Source: Adiantum capillus-veneris (Eukaryota; Streptophyta; Polypodiopsida; Polypodiales; Pteridaceae). From it: a DNA stretch of 64,000 nucleotides. Below, one piece after another: positions 21,507-32,800 of the stretch (the first letter of the stretch is position 1; the number at the start of each line of letters is the position of its first letter). The stretch covers positions 55,456,025 to 55,520,024 of the forward strand of contig CM043942.1 of NCBI GenBank assembly GCA_014529385.2. Direction: 5' to 3'. Under the pieces are notes generated by a model. That model made no database searches. It saw nothing but the letters and a program-made list of their open reading frames with translations, and was not told the DNA's origin. The position numbers and the translations under genes are program-made.

Positions 21507-22338
21507 TGTTGGGAAACAAGCAAATTGAAACACCTCTATAGTGATGTCACCCAAGATCGTTGAAAGAGAATTCCAAGACACCAAAAGCTTTGCAAAATCT
21601 TTTTGAAACACCACCAGTCCAATAGGAGTAGACCCTTGGGAATTTACTAGCCGTCGCCCACCCAAGAGACTATGTCACATAGGAGCAAAACCCTGAAGAT
21701 GAGAGGCTCTCCTTACACAATCAAACATCACAAACCCATAACTTCAACATCAATTCCACAATTCATAGATACATGCCCTCCGAATCTATCTACACAAAAT
21801 TTGCCACTAGGCTGCCATAGCCATAACCCTGCAGAGAACTAGTCGTAACCTGAAGAGAACAACTCCAATTGGGGCACTTTAAAGCTCAAAAAAATATTGA
21901 AAAATGATTGGAAAGAAAGCTGAAGATAACCAAAATTGATTCCATATGCCTCCATGAGCAAAATTGACGCAAACAGAAAGCTGTCCCAACACGACTACAC
22001 GTAGAGAAGGCTAGTCGGGGCAAAAAACTGCATCCAAGAGCACTAAGGAGACACAACGAGCTAAAACCTGTAAATTTATGATGTTTGGCTGAGCTTTTTT
22101 TAAAGTTTTTACATGATTTTTACTTATATACAATGCTCACTTCAAAAAACTCACTCACGGGCACTTACAGTAGCTCGACAGCCGTCACTAGACTAGCGAC
22201 GTGCAATGCATGTACATGTGCTTGCTAAAGCAAGCTAAAAAACCCACAAAAAGAAATCCCACACGCCCTTTTGACATCGGGCGTCATGTCCATATGTACA
22301 AATTTACAAAAAACGGGGTGTCAAAAATGCGCCCAACA
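21507..22338 (-). repeat. 3' LTR of the gypsy element at 21.5-26.7 kb
   Basis: The 832-bp segment is bounded by the perfect 7-base inverted ends TGTTGGG (21507-21513) and CCCAACA (22332-22338). It starts 27 bases after the pol stop codon at 22366-22368 when read on the minus strand, the position expected for a 3' LTR. Its first 100 bp recur at 26580-26679 beside a primer-like site. The flanks AACGT and TAGTT show no target duplication across this LTR alone, so it is not a simple solo LTR. Confidence 0.7.
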
Positions 22339-22365
22339 TAGTTTGCCACACACCAGCCTGCTAGA

Positions 22366-22903
22366 TCATTCATGGTCAACGGCACAAAAGAGATCCTGTA
22401 AACCACATGAGGAAGTCTTCACTTCATCTTCATCATTAGAAAAATGATCAAAAAATTCTTCAAAAGAAGGCTCATCCTCAATCACAGTCATCAACCTTGC
22501 AGTATACTTCTTCAACCTGTAGCCATTCACATGTGCTTTATGCGGGGTACGATCCAAGTCAGCAAGCTAATATGTGCCATTTGGAAACCGTTTAAGACCA
22601 AGAAAGGACCTTGCCACTTGATTTGAAATTTATTTTGAAAATTGCTATCAAGCTTACTATTGTAACGAAGCACCATGTCACCCTTCTTGATGTCCTTGTC
22701 CTTTACCTTCTCATTTGCCTTTGCTTGATTCTTCTTCAAGACCTACTCATAATGCTCAAAAGCTAACACCCTATCCAATTGTACACATTGCAAATATAAA
22801 AGTCTTTCCTTGAATGCATCATTGGGCTCTTATTCAAGCTTTAGCATCATCTTCAAGGCTGGTATCTCCACCTCAATAGGAAGTAAAGCCTCTTTGCCAA
22901 AAA
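22366..22903 (-). pseudogene. Ty3/gypsy integrase C-terminal end, frameshifted
   Basis: 22527-22739 reads MKKNQAKANEKVKDKDIKKG and DMVLRYNSKLDSNFQNKFQ, then WQGPFLVLNGFQ. The reading continues after a one-frame change into 22366-22557 (DRTPHKAHVNGYRLKKY and an acidic end). This is the usual C-terminal integrase fold, with a GPF-like step and a terminal RLKKY motif. The stop at 22366-22368 is the true end of pol because the LTR follows. No chromodomain is seen. Confidence 0.75.
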
Positions 22904-23437
22904 CTAGATGGAAGGGAGAAAAACTAGTACACCTAATTTGATGGCAGTCCTGTAAGCCCATAGAGCACAAGGTAGATCTAGATCCCAAGTCTTCACATTG
23001 TTTCTTGTCATCTTTGTAAGCATCCTTATGAGATCTCCATTAAACCTTTCATTCATGCCATTGCATTCAGGAGCTTCCATGTGTTGCTTCTTCACTGCAT
23101 CCTCCTTAAGAAGAAGAGGGCTTTCCTTATAGGTAAGCAAATCAGCCAATGTAGCCCTTGTACTCTCCTCAACAAGAAAAGAGAATTGGAATTCCTGTAT
23201 CTCCACAATCCACTTCATGAGCCTCTTTGACAAAGTAGGGCGAGGTAGAAGAGTGTAGCTAGTGAGGAATGTGAATGGTTTAGGGAGAAAGTAGTGCCTA
23301 AACCTTCTACATGCATAAATCACGCTTACCATAATGAGCTCCACCTCAGTATAGCCTCTTTCCACCTCTAGCTTCACCCTACTAGCACAATAGATAGGCT
23401 TCATGTAGTGGGAATTGTTACCTCGTTGAAGAAGCAT
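22904..23437 (-). pseudogene. Gypsy RNase H joined to integrase core by an internal deletion
   Basis: One open frame starts in RNase H (NSHYMKPIYCASRVKLEVE, YACRRFRHYFLPKPFTFLTSY, LVEESTRATLADLLTYKESP) and then passes within a few residues into integrase (CNGMNERFNGDLIRMLTKM, LPCALWAYRTAIKLG). The related element at 61-64 kb has a second RNase H after LLTYKENP; here that domain, the integrase zinc region and most of the core are gone. The catalytic Glu of integrase survives (GMNE). The frame stays open across the join, so the deletion happens to be in frame. An active product would need both domains whole, so this is dead. Confidence 0.8.
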
Positions 23438-23439
23438 AG

Positions 23440-24400
23440 CTCCAATAGCATCCTCACCTACTCATGGATTCACATAAAAATCCTTATCCCAATTAGGAGC
23501 TTGCATAGCAGGAAGAGAACCAAGAACCTCTTTGATACCTTGAAAAACCTCTTCAATCCAACCTTGCTACTTGTTGTAGAGGATAAAGAAGTTGAGAGGA
23601 CAAAGGAATGAACTTTTCCATATACTTCACCTTTTGAATAAAAGTAGAAAGTTGCTTTGTATCTTTAGGTGATGGGAGGAGCACCAAAGCCTTCACTTTG
23701 TCAGGATCCGCTTCAATCCCGATCATATGCCCCAAAAACTTCACTCTTGGTTGAGCAAGATGACACTTCTTTGGGTTGAGTTGATCTCCACTTTCATCAT
23801 ATTGCTTCAATGACATCCCAAGCTTTGCACAATGATCCTTTCTAGAGCTATAAACACAAAAGTCATCAATAAGATCCTTCACAAACTTGCCAAGAAAGGG
23901 AGAGAACACCTTGTTGACGCGCTTTTGATACCACGCACAACCATTCATAAGACCAAAAGGAAGCACACAATAAGAAATCATCCCCATGGCGTGATAAATG
24001 TGGTCTTCTTTCGATCTTCTAAAGCCAAGGTGAGCTGAAAATATCCAGAGAATCCATCACATACGCTATACCTCTCATGCCCTGCAATAGAATCAAGTAT
24101 GTCATCTATGAAAGGAAGAGGCTATGGATCCCTCTTCATGGCTGCGTTTAGAGGCTTAAAATCAACACATATCCTCCACTTTCCATCCTTCTTGGGTGTG
24201 ACAACAACAGGACTCACCTATTCTGCAGTGCTCACAGGACATATGAAACCTGCTTCAAGAAGCTTGTCTACCTCTTCCTTTAAAAGATTAAGTTGTACCT
24301 GCCCCATTCTCCTTAGCTTTTGGCGTACGGGCTGAGCTCCTTCATTGATTGGAATGTGGATTTCCTCTCACTTAAAGCCTCTAATTTTCTCATAAGAAGT
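23440..24400 (-). pseudogene. Ty3/gypsy reverse transcriptase, decayed
   Basis: 23553-23987 contains GMISYCVLPFGLMNGCAWYQ, the active-site region LIDDFCVYSSRKDH (the YxDD box reads LIDD) and LNPKKCHLAQPRVKFLGHMI. The N-terminal part near 24000-24330 reads on the minus strand as the RT palm with frame breaks, the last part before LIDD being interrupted at about 23990. It is closely related to the RT at 62.06-62.96 kb by the shared CHLAQPRVK and DDFCVYSSR motifs. Confidence 0.8.
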
Positions 24401-25480
24401 GATGAATAACTGGGGAAATTGTTGTATTATATGTAGGTACTAACCCTTCTCATGACTAGTCAAGTCGGGAGACAACATACCTTGTATCAGCTCTTGTTTG
24501 ACATTAGGTTGAACGTTGGGTTGCATCAGCTCTTCAATTTGCTCATAAGGACCAGAGATATCCTCATTCTCCATAAGGCCAAGAAATCTTTGTTTCTCAT
24601 CATGCTCTTCTTCAAGAAACAAGGAGGAAACATCTAGATCACTATCGCTGCTATCTTCCACTTCATTGCCATCATCCCCATTGTCTTCTTCTTCACTTGA
24701 GGACTCTTATTCATCACTTTTCTCATCAAAATCAGCATCCAAAGATTTCTTGCTAGCCATGTCAAACCTTTTCTTATCACCCCTTCTATTGTGGAGAGTG
24801 ATGGTACCATGTCCCCAATCCTGTATAGCTTTGGTTGCCTGTAACCATGGTCTTCCAAGGATGAGACGGAAAGCACCAATACCTGTGGGCATAACATGGC
24901 AATTGACCAGCACTTTAACATCAAACACATCCACCTCCAAGTCCTTTACAACTCCCAAGCACCTCACCCTTGATTGGTTGGCAAGCTTATGCGAAAACCT
25001 GAATTCTTCACCATGTTGAGTCCCAACTTTGATACACAAGCTTGAGTAATAACACATACCTGTGCACCTCCATAAATATAAGCCTCTCCAATGCACTTCC
25101 TCTTATGCCATGCATCCATAGTAGGGCATATATCAGGTCATTCAAAGATAGGACTCTCACTGACCCCCTTGTAGGCTCCTTCTTCATGGGGTTGACTACA
25201 TGCTTCCATTGCCTCTTTAACTTGGGACACATCTCCATGAGTTTCCCAATGGTAACATCAGCCATTCTACCCACCAAATCTGCCCTTAAACTATAATTTG
25301 GTTGCCCTTTCTCCCAAAGGAAAGTCAAATGCATTGTAATGTTTCTTGGGCTTTCTCTTCTTCTTCTCTTTACCTGTACCTTTTTCAACCTGTTTCCTTC
25401 TTTTATGGCTGGGACTTGCATCACTCATTTCATGATCTCTTGTAACCCTCTTACCTACAGGCATGACCATAGCTCCCAAA
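24401..25480 (-). pseudogene. Gypsy retropepsin and flanking linker, frameshifted
   Basis: 24707-25096 holds VMPTGIGAFRLILGRPWLQA, the conserved C-terminal part of plant retropepsins. Upstream frames at 25008-25424 give the N-terminal side, where the active-site step reads IYGGAQVCVITQACV in the third frame, with Tyr where the related element has Asp (YVDGGAQICVITHSC at about 63.69 kb). 24440-24661 is an acidic linker (DSSDSDLDVSSLFLEEEHDE). At least three frame changes occur. Confidence 0.75.
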
Positions 25481-26512
25481 TCATTCTTTCTTCTCCAAAC
25501 GGATTATGCTTACCACTTTTGTTTTGCCCTTTTCTTCTGCTGTCAATCCACTTGGTCCTGCTTCCCCTTTAATCTCAATACCATAATCTTGAGCTCGAGA
25601 AGGAATTTGTGGAGGAAGAGGAAACATGTCACCACCCATTCTCTTTGGCTTGTCACATTGAGGGCTTTTATGACCCCATTCACCACAATTGTAACATTGT
25701 AACATATCCCCTCTTCCAGCCATGCCTCTTCCTCTACCACCTGTATAACCCTCATTGCTTCCATAACCACGTCCTTATCCATAGCTTTGACCTCTTCCAC
25801 CTCCCATCATATGCACACTAAGATTCTTCATAAGACCTACAACCTCTTGCATCTCCTTGTGAAAGGCATTCACATCATGACAAGCTTGTTGATCATAACC
25901 TGGCTCCCTAATGAGGACCCTTGGTTGCTCTACCGCTTTCACTTCAAGCTTTGGCTCGACATTGATTCCAAGTTGATGAATACGCTCTGCTTTCCACTCT
26001 TTATTCTTTGCAATTTCAACTACCTCCTCAAAGGTCCTTGGCTGCTTGAGCTCTACCTTCAAGCGTAGGTTACTCCTCAAACTTGCAAGAAACCTGTCCT
26101 TCTTCAACATGGTTGGAGGAATTTCAGCCCCAAAGATGTACACCACTTTGTCCATAATGCATTGAATGCCTTGACAAAGTCTTCTATGGTTTGGCCTTCA
26201 CCTTTGGCCTTACCTGTACTAGGCCTTGAATAGATGCCATACCTTTTGTGGGTCTTCCACCTCTTGAAAGTGTGTAAGAAAAGCATGCCTTACCATTTCA
26301 TAAGTCATAACTTGAGGAGGTTGGGCTGATTGTAGCTCCTTTTCGTAGCCTTCCAACCATTCCCTAGCATCTCCCTTCAAACAGAAATAGAAGATTCGCA
26401 GCACCAACGCTGGGTCTTGCTTGTCAGCAAGAAGGCAAGCAAACTCCATTCTCTAATGAAAGTTGGAACTTTCATTTGATTTCCCACTAAACTCTGGAAA
26501 ATTAAATGCCAT
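25481..26512 (-). pseudogene. Gypsy gag with one zinc knuckle, decayed
   Basis: The start is taken at 26512 (MAFNFPEFSG), about 50 bases from the primer-like site. It reads on with a TAG at about codon 18, then MEFACLLADKQDPALVLRIF and GDAREWLEGYEKEL (26219-26449), the retrotransposon gag core. After another TAG the frame changes to 26104-26286 (QTIEDFVKAFNALW), then 25775-26155, and ends with the knuckle CYNCGEWGHKSPQC (25481-25723), a perfect CX2CX4HX4C. The zinc knuckle and the YGRGQ/GGRG-type basic region support gag. Confidence 0.8.
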
Positions 26513-26559
26513 GTCTTCAAAAACCTGTAAACTAAAGGTAACTTGAAGTGATCCTCGGT

Positions 26560-26576
26560 GGGGCGGGCCACCAAAA
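26560..26576 (-). other. Candidate primer binding site
   Basis: The minus strand reads TGGTGGCCCGCCCCACC, starting TGG as required for priming by a tRNA CCA end. It begins a few bases after the LTR terminus (CCCAACA at 26586-26580, minus strand). I did not match it to a particular tRNA. Confidence 0.45.
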
Positions 26577-26579
26577 CCT

Positions 26580-26679
26580 TGTTGGGAAAAAGCAATGAAA
26601 ACCTCTATAGTGATGTCACCCAAGAGCATTGAAAGAGATACAAAGACACCCAAAATCTTTGCAATATATTTTTGAAACA
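26580..26679 (-). repeat. Start of the 5' LTR, cut by an assembly gap
   Basis: It begins TGTTGGG and follows the first 103 bp of the LTR at 21507 with about 15 differences and small indels, sharing CCTCTATAGTGATGTCACCC. It is followed on the minus strand by the primer-like site and gag, so it is the 5' LTR. The remainder should be in the gap. Confidence 0.7.
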
Positions 26680-26879
26680 NNNNNNNNNNNNNNNNNNNNN
26701 NNNNNNNNNNNNNNNNNNNNNNNNNNNNNNNNNNNNNNNNNNNNNNNNNNNNNNNNNNNNNNNNNNNNNNNNNNNNNNNNNNNNNNNNNNNNNNNNNNNN
26801 NNNNNNNNNNNNNNNNNNNNNNNNNNNNNNNNNNNNNNNNNNNNNNNNNNNNNNNNNNNNNNNNNNNNNNNNNNNNNNN
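26680..26879. other. Assembly gap (200 N)
   Basis: Exactly 200 Ns, a conventional placeholder of unknown true length. The missing LTR part alone would be about 730 bp if it matches the other copy. Confidence 0.99.
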
Positions 26880-27149
26880 GCATCAACTGACTTTAGCATT
26901 CTTTTCTTTGAAGAGGATTGAGCCATATCTCTGAAAACATAACAATATAACATTATTTGTATTTATGTTCGATTTGAGTATGATTGAGCCAAGTTTATGT
27001 AAACTTAACAGCATAACATTACTTTGTTATAAATGGATCTAGTGCTACATGGCAGGCCTAGGTGCCCATGTAGAGTCTCTATATTGAATGCTACTGGTCA
27101 AATAGAAAACTACTCACATTATCTAGCCATGATTGATCTCTGAACATTA
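26880..27149 (-). other. Sequence between gap and satellite; start of an unknown frame
   Basis: 26926 starts a minus-strand frame MAQSSSKKRMLKSVD that runs into the gap. It looks like a basic N-terminus but too little remains to classify. 26940-27149 is AT-rich and noncoding. Confidence 0.35.
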
Positions 27150-27257
27150 TACATTGCCACCCTATAGCCCTTAGGCCACAAGGTCTCCAAATGGGACATA
27201 TGACACCTTGTGATCCTAGGGCCATAGGATCTCCAAAAGGAGCTTATGGAACCCTAT

Positions 27258-27450
27258 GGACCTTGAGATTGTACATTGGCACCCTATGGCCCTTGGGCCA
27301 CAGGGTCTTCAAAAGGAACATAGGGCACCCTGTGACCCTAAGTCTATAGGGTCTCACATCATACTTGAGGGCATCCTAGGGCCCAAGGGTGGCCATAACA
27401 AACATAGGGAACCCCATGGTGCACATTAACGGGAAACATGGCAGCCCTTA
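27258..27450. repeat. Edge block of the satellite, copy 1
   Basis: About 190 bp containing GTCTCACATCATACTTGAGG and GGGCCCAAGGGTGGCCATAAC, a variant sequence not seen in the central units. It recurs at 36547-36739 with few changes, 9,289 bp away in the same orientation. Confidence 0.85.
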
Positions 27451-30400
27451 CGGCCCTAGGTCCATAGGATCTCCAAATGGAACATAGGGAACTCTATGGC
27501 CCTATAGATCTCTAGATGGGACATAGGGCACCCCGTGATCCTATGGCACTAGGGCCATAGGATCTTTAGAAGGAACATAAAGAAACCTATGGCCCTTGAT
27601 ATTGTTTATTCCTAACCTATGGTCTTGGGCCACAAGGTCTCAAGATGGGACATATAGCATCCTTTGATCTTATGGCTCTAGGTTCCTTATGTTCCTTTTG
27701 GAGATTGTATGGATCTAGTGCCATAGGATCTCGAAAAGGAACATAAGGAACAATATGTCCCTTGAGATTGTACCTTCCCACCCTATGGCCCTTGGGCCAC
27801 AAGGTCTCCAGATGGGACATAAGGCACACTTTGATCCTATGGCCCTACGCTCCTTATGTTCCTTTTGGAGATCCTATGGCCCTAGTTCCATAGGATTCCC
27901 ATAAGGAACATAGGGAACCCTATGGCCTTTGAGATTGTACATTGCCACCCTATGGCCCTTAGCCCATAAGATCTCTAGATGGGACATAGGGCACCCTATG
28001 ATCCTATGGCAGTAGAGCCATTGGATTTCCAAAAGGAACGTAGGGAAACATATGGCCCTTGAGATTGTACATTCCCACCCTACGCCGCTTGGTCCACAAG
28101 GTCTCTAGATGGGAAATAGGGAATTCTTTGATCCTATGGCCCTAGTTTCCTATGTTCCTTTTGGAGATCCTATGGCACTAGGGCCATAGGATCCCATAAG
28201 GAACATAGAGAACCCTATGGCCTTTGAGATTGTACAAGGCCACCCTATGGCCCTTGGGCCATAAGCTCTCTATATTGGACACAAGGCACCTTGTGATCCT
28301 ATGGCCCTAGGGCCATAAGATCTCGAAAAGGAACATAGGGAACAATATAGCCCTTGAGATTGTACATTTCCCCCTTATGGCCCTTAGCCCATAAGATCTC
28401 TAGATGGGACATAGGGCACCCTGTGATCCTATGGCAGTAGAGCCATTGGATTTCCAAAAGGAACATAGGGAAACATATGGCCCTTGAGATTGTACATTCC
28501 CACCCTATGGCCCTTGGGCCACAAGATCTCTAGATGGAAAATAGGGCATTCTTTGATCCTATGGCCCTAGGTTCCTTATGTTCCTTTTGGAGATCTTATG
28601 GCCCTAAGGCCAGAGGATCCCCACAAGGAACATAGAGAACCCTATGGCCTTTGAAATTGTACAATGTCACCCTATGGCCCTTGGGCCATAAGCTCTCTAT
28701 ATTGGACACAAGGCACCCTATGATCCTATGGCCCTAGGGCCATAAGATCTCGAAAAGGAACATAGGGAAAAATATAGCCCTTGAGATTGTACATTTCCCC
28801 CCTATGGCCCTTGGGCCACAAGGTCTCTAGATGGGACATAAGGCACCCTTTGATCCTCTGGCCATAGGTTCCTTATGTTTGTTTTGGAGATCCTATGGCC
28901 CTAGGGCCATTGGATCTCCAAAAGGAACATAGGGAACCATATGGCCCTTGAGATTGTACATTTCCACCCTATGGCCATTGGGCCACTAGGTCTCTAGATG
29001 GGACATAAGAAATTCTTTGATCCTATGGCCCTAGGTTCATTACGTTCCTTTTGGAGATCCTACGTCCCTAGTGCCATAGGATCCCCATAAGGAACATAGA
29101 TAACCCTATGGCCTTTGAGATTGTACAGTGCCACCCTATGGCCCTTAGGACATAAGCTCTCTAGATGGGACACAAGGCAGCATGTGATCCTATGGCCCTA
29201 GGGCCAAAAGATCTCGAAAAGGAACATAGGGAACAATATGGCGCTTGAGATTGTACATTTCCCCCCCTATCGCCCTTGGGCCACAAGGTCTCTAGATGGG
29301 ACATAAGGCACCCTTTGATCCTATGGCCATAGGTTCCTTATGTTTGTTTTGGAGATCCTATGGCCCTAGGGCGATTGGATCTCCAAAAGGAACATAAGGA
29401 ACCATATGGCCCTTGAGAATGTACATTCCCACCCTATGGCCCTTCGGCCACAAGGTCTATAGATGGAACATAGGGCATTCTTTGATCCTATGGCCCTAGG
29501 TTCCTTATGTTTCTTTTGGAGATCCTATGGACCTAGTGCCATAGGATCCCCATAAGGAACAATGACACCCTATGGCCCTTGGGCGATAAGCTCTGTAGAT
29601 TGGACAGAAGGCACCCTGTGATCCTATGGCACTAGGGCCATAAGATCGCCAAAAGGAACATAGGGAACAATATGGCCCTTGAGATTTTACCTTTCCCCCC
29701 TATGTGGGACATGAGGCACCCTTTGATCCTATGGCCATAGGTTCCTTATGTTCCTTTTGAAGATCCTATGGCCCTAAGGCCATAGGATCCCCATAAGGAA
29801 GATAGAGAACCATATGGCCCTTGAGATTGTACATTCCCACCTATGGTCCTTGGGCCACAAGGTCTCTAGATGGGACATAGGGTATTCTTTGATCCTATGG
29901 ACCTAGGGCGATTGGATCTCCAAAAGGAACATGGAAAACCATATGGCCCTTGAGATTGTATATTCCCACCCTATGGACCTTGGGCCACAAGGTCTCTAGA
30001 TGGGACATAGGGCATTCTTTGATCCTATGGCCATAAGTTCCTTATGTTCCTTCTGGGGATCCTATGGCCCTAGGGCGATTGGATCTCCAAAAGGAACATA
30101 GGGAACCATACGGCCCTTGAGATTGTACATTCCCACCCTATGGCCCTTGGGCCACAAGGTCTGTAGATGGGACATAGGGCATTCTTTGATCCTATGGCCC
30201 TAGGTTCATTATGTTCCTTTTCAAGATCCTATGATCCTAAGACCATAGGATCCCCACAAGGAACATAGAGAACCCTGTGGCCTATGAGATTGTACAGTGC
30301 CACCCTATGGCCCTTGGGCCATAAGCTCTCTCGATGGGACACAATGCACCCTGTGATCCTATGGACCTAGGGCGATTGGATCTCCAAAAGGAACATAGGA

Positions 30401-31250
30401 AACCATATGGCCCTTGCGATTGTATATTCCCACCCTATAGAACTTGGGCCACATGGTCTCTAGATGGGACATAGGGCATTCTTTGATCCTATGGCCATAG
30501 GTTCCTTATGTTTCTTCTAGGGATCCTATGGCCCTAGGGCGATTGGATCTCCAGAAGGAACATAGGGAACCATACGGCCCTTGAGATTGTACATTCCCAC
30601 CCTATGGCCCTTGGGCCACAAGGTTTGTAGATGGGACATAGGGCATTCTTTGATCCTATGGCCCTAGATTCGTTATGTTCCTTTTCAAGATCCTATGGCC
30701 CTAGGGCCATAGGATCTCCACAAGGAACATAGAGAACCCTATGCCCTATGAGATTGTACAGTGCCACCCTTATGCCCCTGGGCCATAAGCTCTCTAGATG
30801 GGACACAAGGGCCATGTGATCCTATGGCCCTAGGGGCAAAAGATCTTGAAAAGGAACATAGGGAACAATATGGCCCTTGAGATTGTACATTTCCCCCCTA
30901 TGGCCCTTGGGCCACAAGGTCTCTAGATGGGACATAAGGCACCCTTTGATCCTATGGCCATAGGTTCCTTATGTTTGTTTTGGAGATCCTATGGCCCTAG
31001 GGCCATTGGATCTCCAAAAGGAACATAGGGAACCATATGGCCCTTGAGATTGTACATTTCCACCCTGTGGCCCTTGGGCCACAAGGCCTGTACATAGGAC
31101 ATAGGGCATTCTTTGATCCTATGGACCTAGGTTGCTTATGTTCCTTTTGGAGATCCTATGTCCTTAGGGCCATACGATCCCCATAAGGAACATAGAGAAC
31201 CATATGGCCCTTGAAATTGTACAGTGTCACCCTATGGCCCTTGGGCCATA

Positions 31251-32800
31251 ATCTCTCTAGATGGGACACAAGGCACCCTGTGATCCTATGGCCCTAGCGC
31301 CATAAGATCTCAAAAAGGAACATAGGGAACAATATGGCCCTTGAGATTTTACCTTTCCCCCCTATGGCCCTTGGGGCACAAGATCTCGAGATGGGACATA
31401 AGGCACCCTTAGATCCTCTGGCCATAGGTTCCTTATGTTTGTTTTGGAGATCCTATGGCACTAGGGCCATTGGATCTCCAAAAGGAACATAGGGAACCAT
31501 ATGGCCCTTGAGATTGTACATTCCCACCCTATGGCCCTTGGGCCACAAGGTCTCTAGATGGGACATAGGGCATTCTTTGATCCTATGGCCCTAGGTTCCT
31601 TATGTTCCTTTTGGATCTCCTATTGCCCTGGTTCCATAGGATCCCCATAAGGAACATAGAAAACCCTATGTCCTTTGAGATTGTGCAGTGCCACCCTATG
31701 GCCCTTGGGCCATAAGCTCTCTACATGGGACACAAGGCACCCTGTGATCCTATGGCATTAGGGCCATAAGATCTCGAAAAGGAACATAGGGAACAATATA
31801 GCCCTTGAGATTGTACCCTTCCCCCTATGGCCCTTGGGCCACAAGGTCTCTAGATGGGACATAAGGCACCCTTTGATCCTCTGGCCATAGGTTCCTTATG
31901 TTTGTTTTGGAGATCCTATGGCCCTAGCGCCATTGGATCTCCAAAACGAACATAGGGAACCATATGTCCCTTGAGATTGTACATTTCCACCCTATGGCCC
32001 TTGGGCCACAAGGTTTGTACATGGGACATAGGGCATTCTTTGATCCTATGGACCTAGGTTCCTTATGTTCCTTTTGGAGATCCTATGGCCCTAGGGCCAT
32101 TGGATCTCCAAAAGGAACATAGAGAACCATATGTCCCTTGAGATTGTACATTTTCACCCTATGTCCATTGGGCCACAAGGTTTGTACATGGGACATAGGG
32201 CATTCTTTGATCCTATGGACCTAGGTTCCTTATGTTCCTTTTGGAGATCTTAGGGCCACAGGATCCCCATAAGGAACATAGAGAACCATATGGCCCTTAA
32301 CATTGTATAGTGTCACCCTATGGCCCTTGGGCCATAAGCTCTCTAGATGAAACACAAGGAACCCTCTGATCCTATGGCCCTAGGGCCATAAGATCTGGAA
32401 AAGCAACATAGGAAAAAATCTGGCCCTTGAGATTTTACCTTTCTCCCCTATGGCCCTTGGGCCACAAGGTCTTTAGATGGGACATAAGGCACCCTTTGAT
32501 CCTATGGCCATAGGTTCCTTATGTTTGTTTCAGAGATCCGATTGCCCTAGGGCCATTGGATCTCCAAAAGGAACATAGGGAACCATATGGCCCTTGAGAT
32601 TGTACATTCCCACCCTATGACCCTTGGGCCACAAGGTCTCTAGATGCAACATAGGGCATTCTTTGATCTTTTAGCCATAGATTTCTTATGTTCCTTTTGA
32701 AGATCCTATGGCCCTAGTTCCATAGGATCCCCATAAGGAACATAGAGAACCCTATGTCCTTTGAAATTGTACAGTGCCATCCTATGGCCCTTGGGCCATA
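31251..32800. repeat. 1.55-kb satellite block, copy 1
   Basis: Directly followed by a nearly identical copy (32801-34351). The stretches I compared by eye are identical apart from one C in a poly-C run near 31810 and 33361-33377. Surrounding units are visibly diverged, so this is a recent duplication or an assembly effect. Confidence 0.9.
32065..32120. repeat. Example of the 56-bp satellite palindrome
   Basis: Starts ATGTTCCTTTTGGAGATCC and ends with its reverse complement GGATCTCCAAAAGGAACAT, with GGCCCTAGGGCC at the centre. One mismatch (ATTGG against CCTAT) breaks the otherwise perfect symmetry. Many units carry this palindrome with one to several mismatches, for example near 35903-35958. 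Confidence 0.9.

Noticed and set aside
21507-22338. Solo LTR
   Set aside because: No target duplication across it, and it sits directly after the pol stop with a partner start at 26580, so it is a 3' LTR.
26453-26953. Open frames running through the N gap
   Set aside because: Continuity across unknown bases is meaningless.
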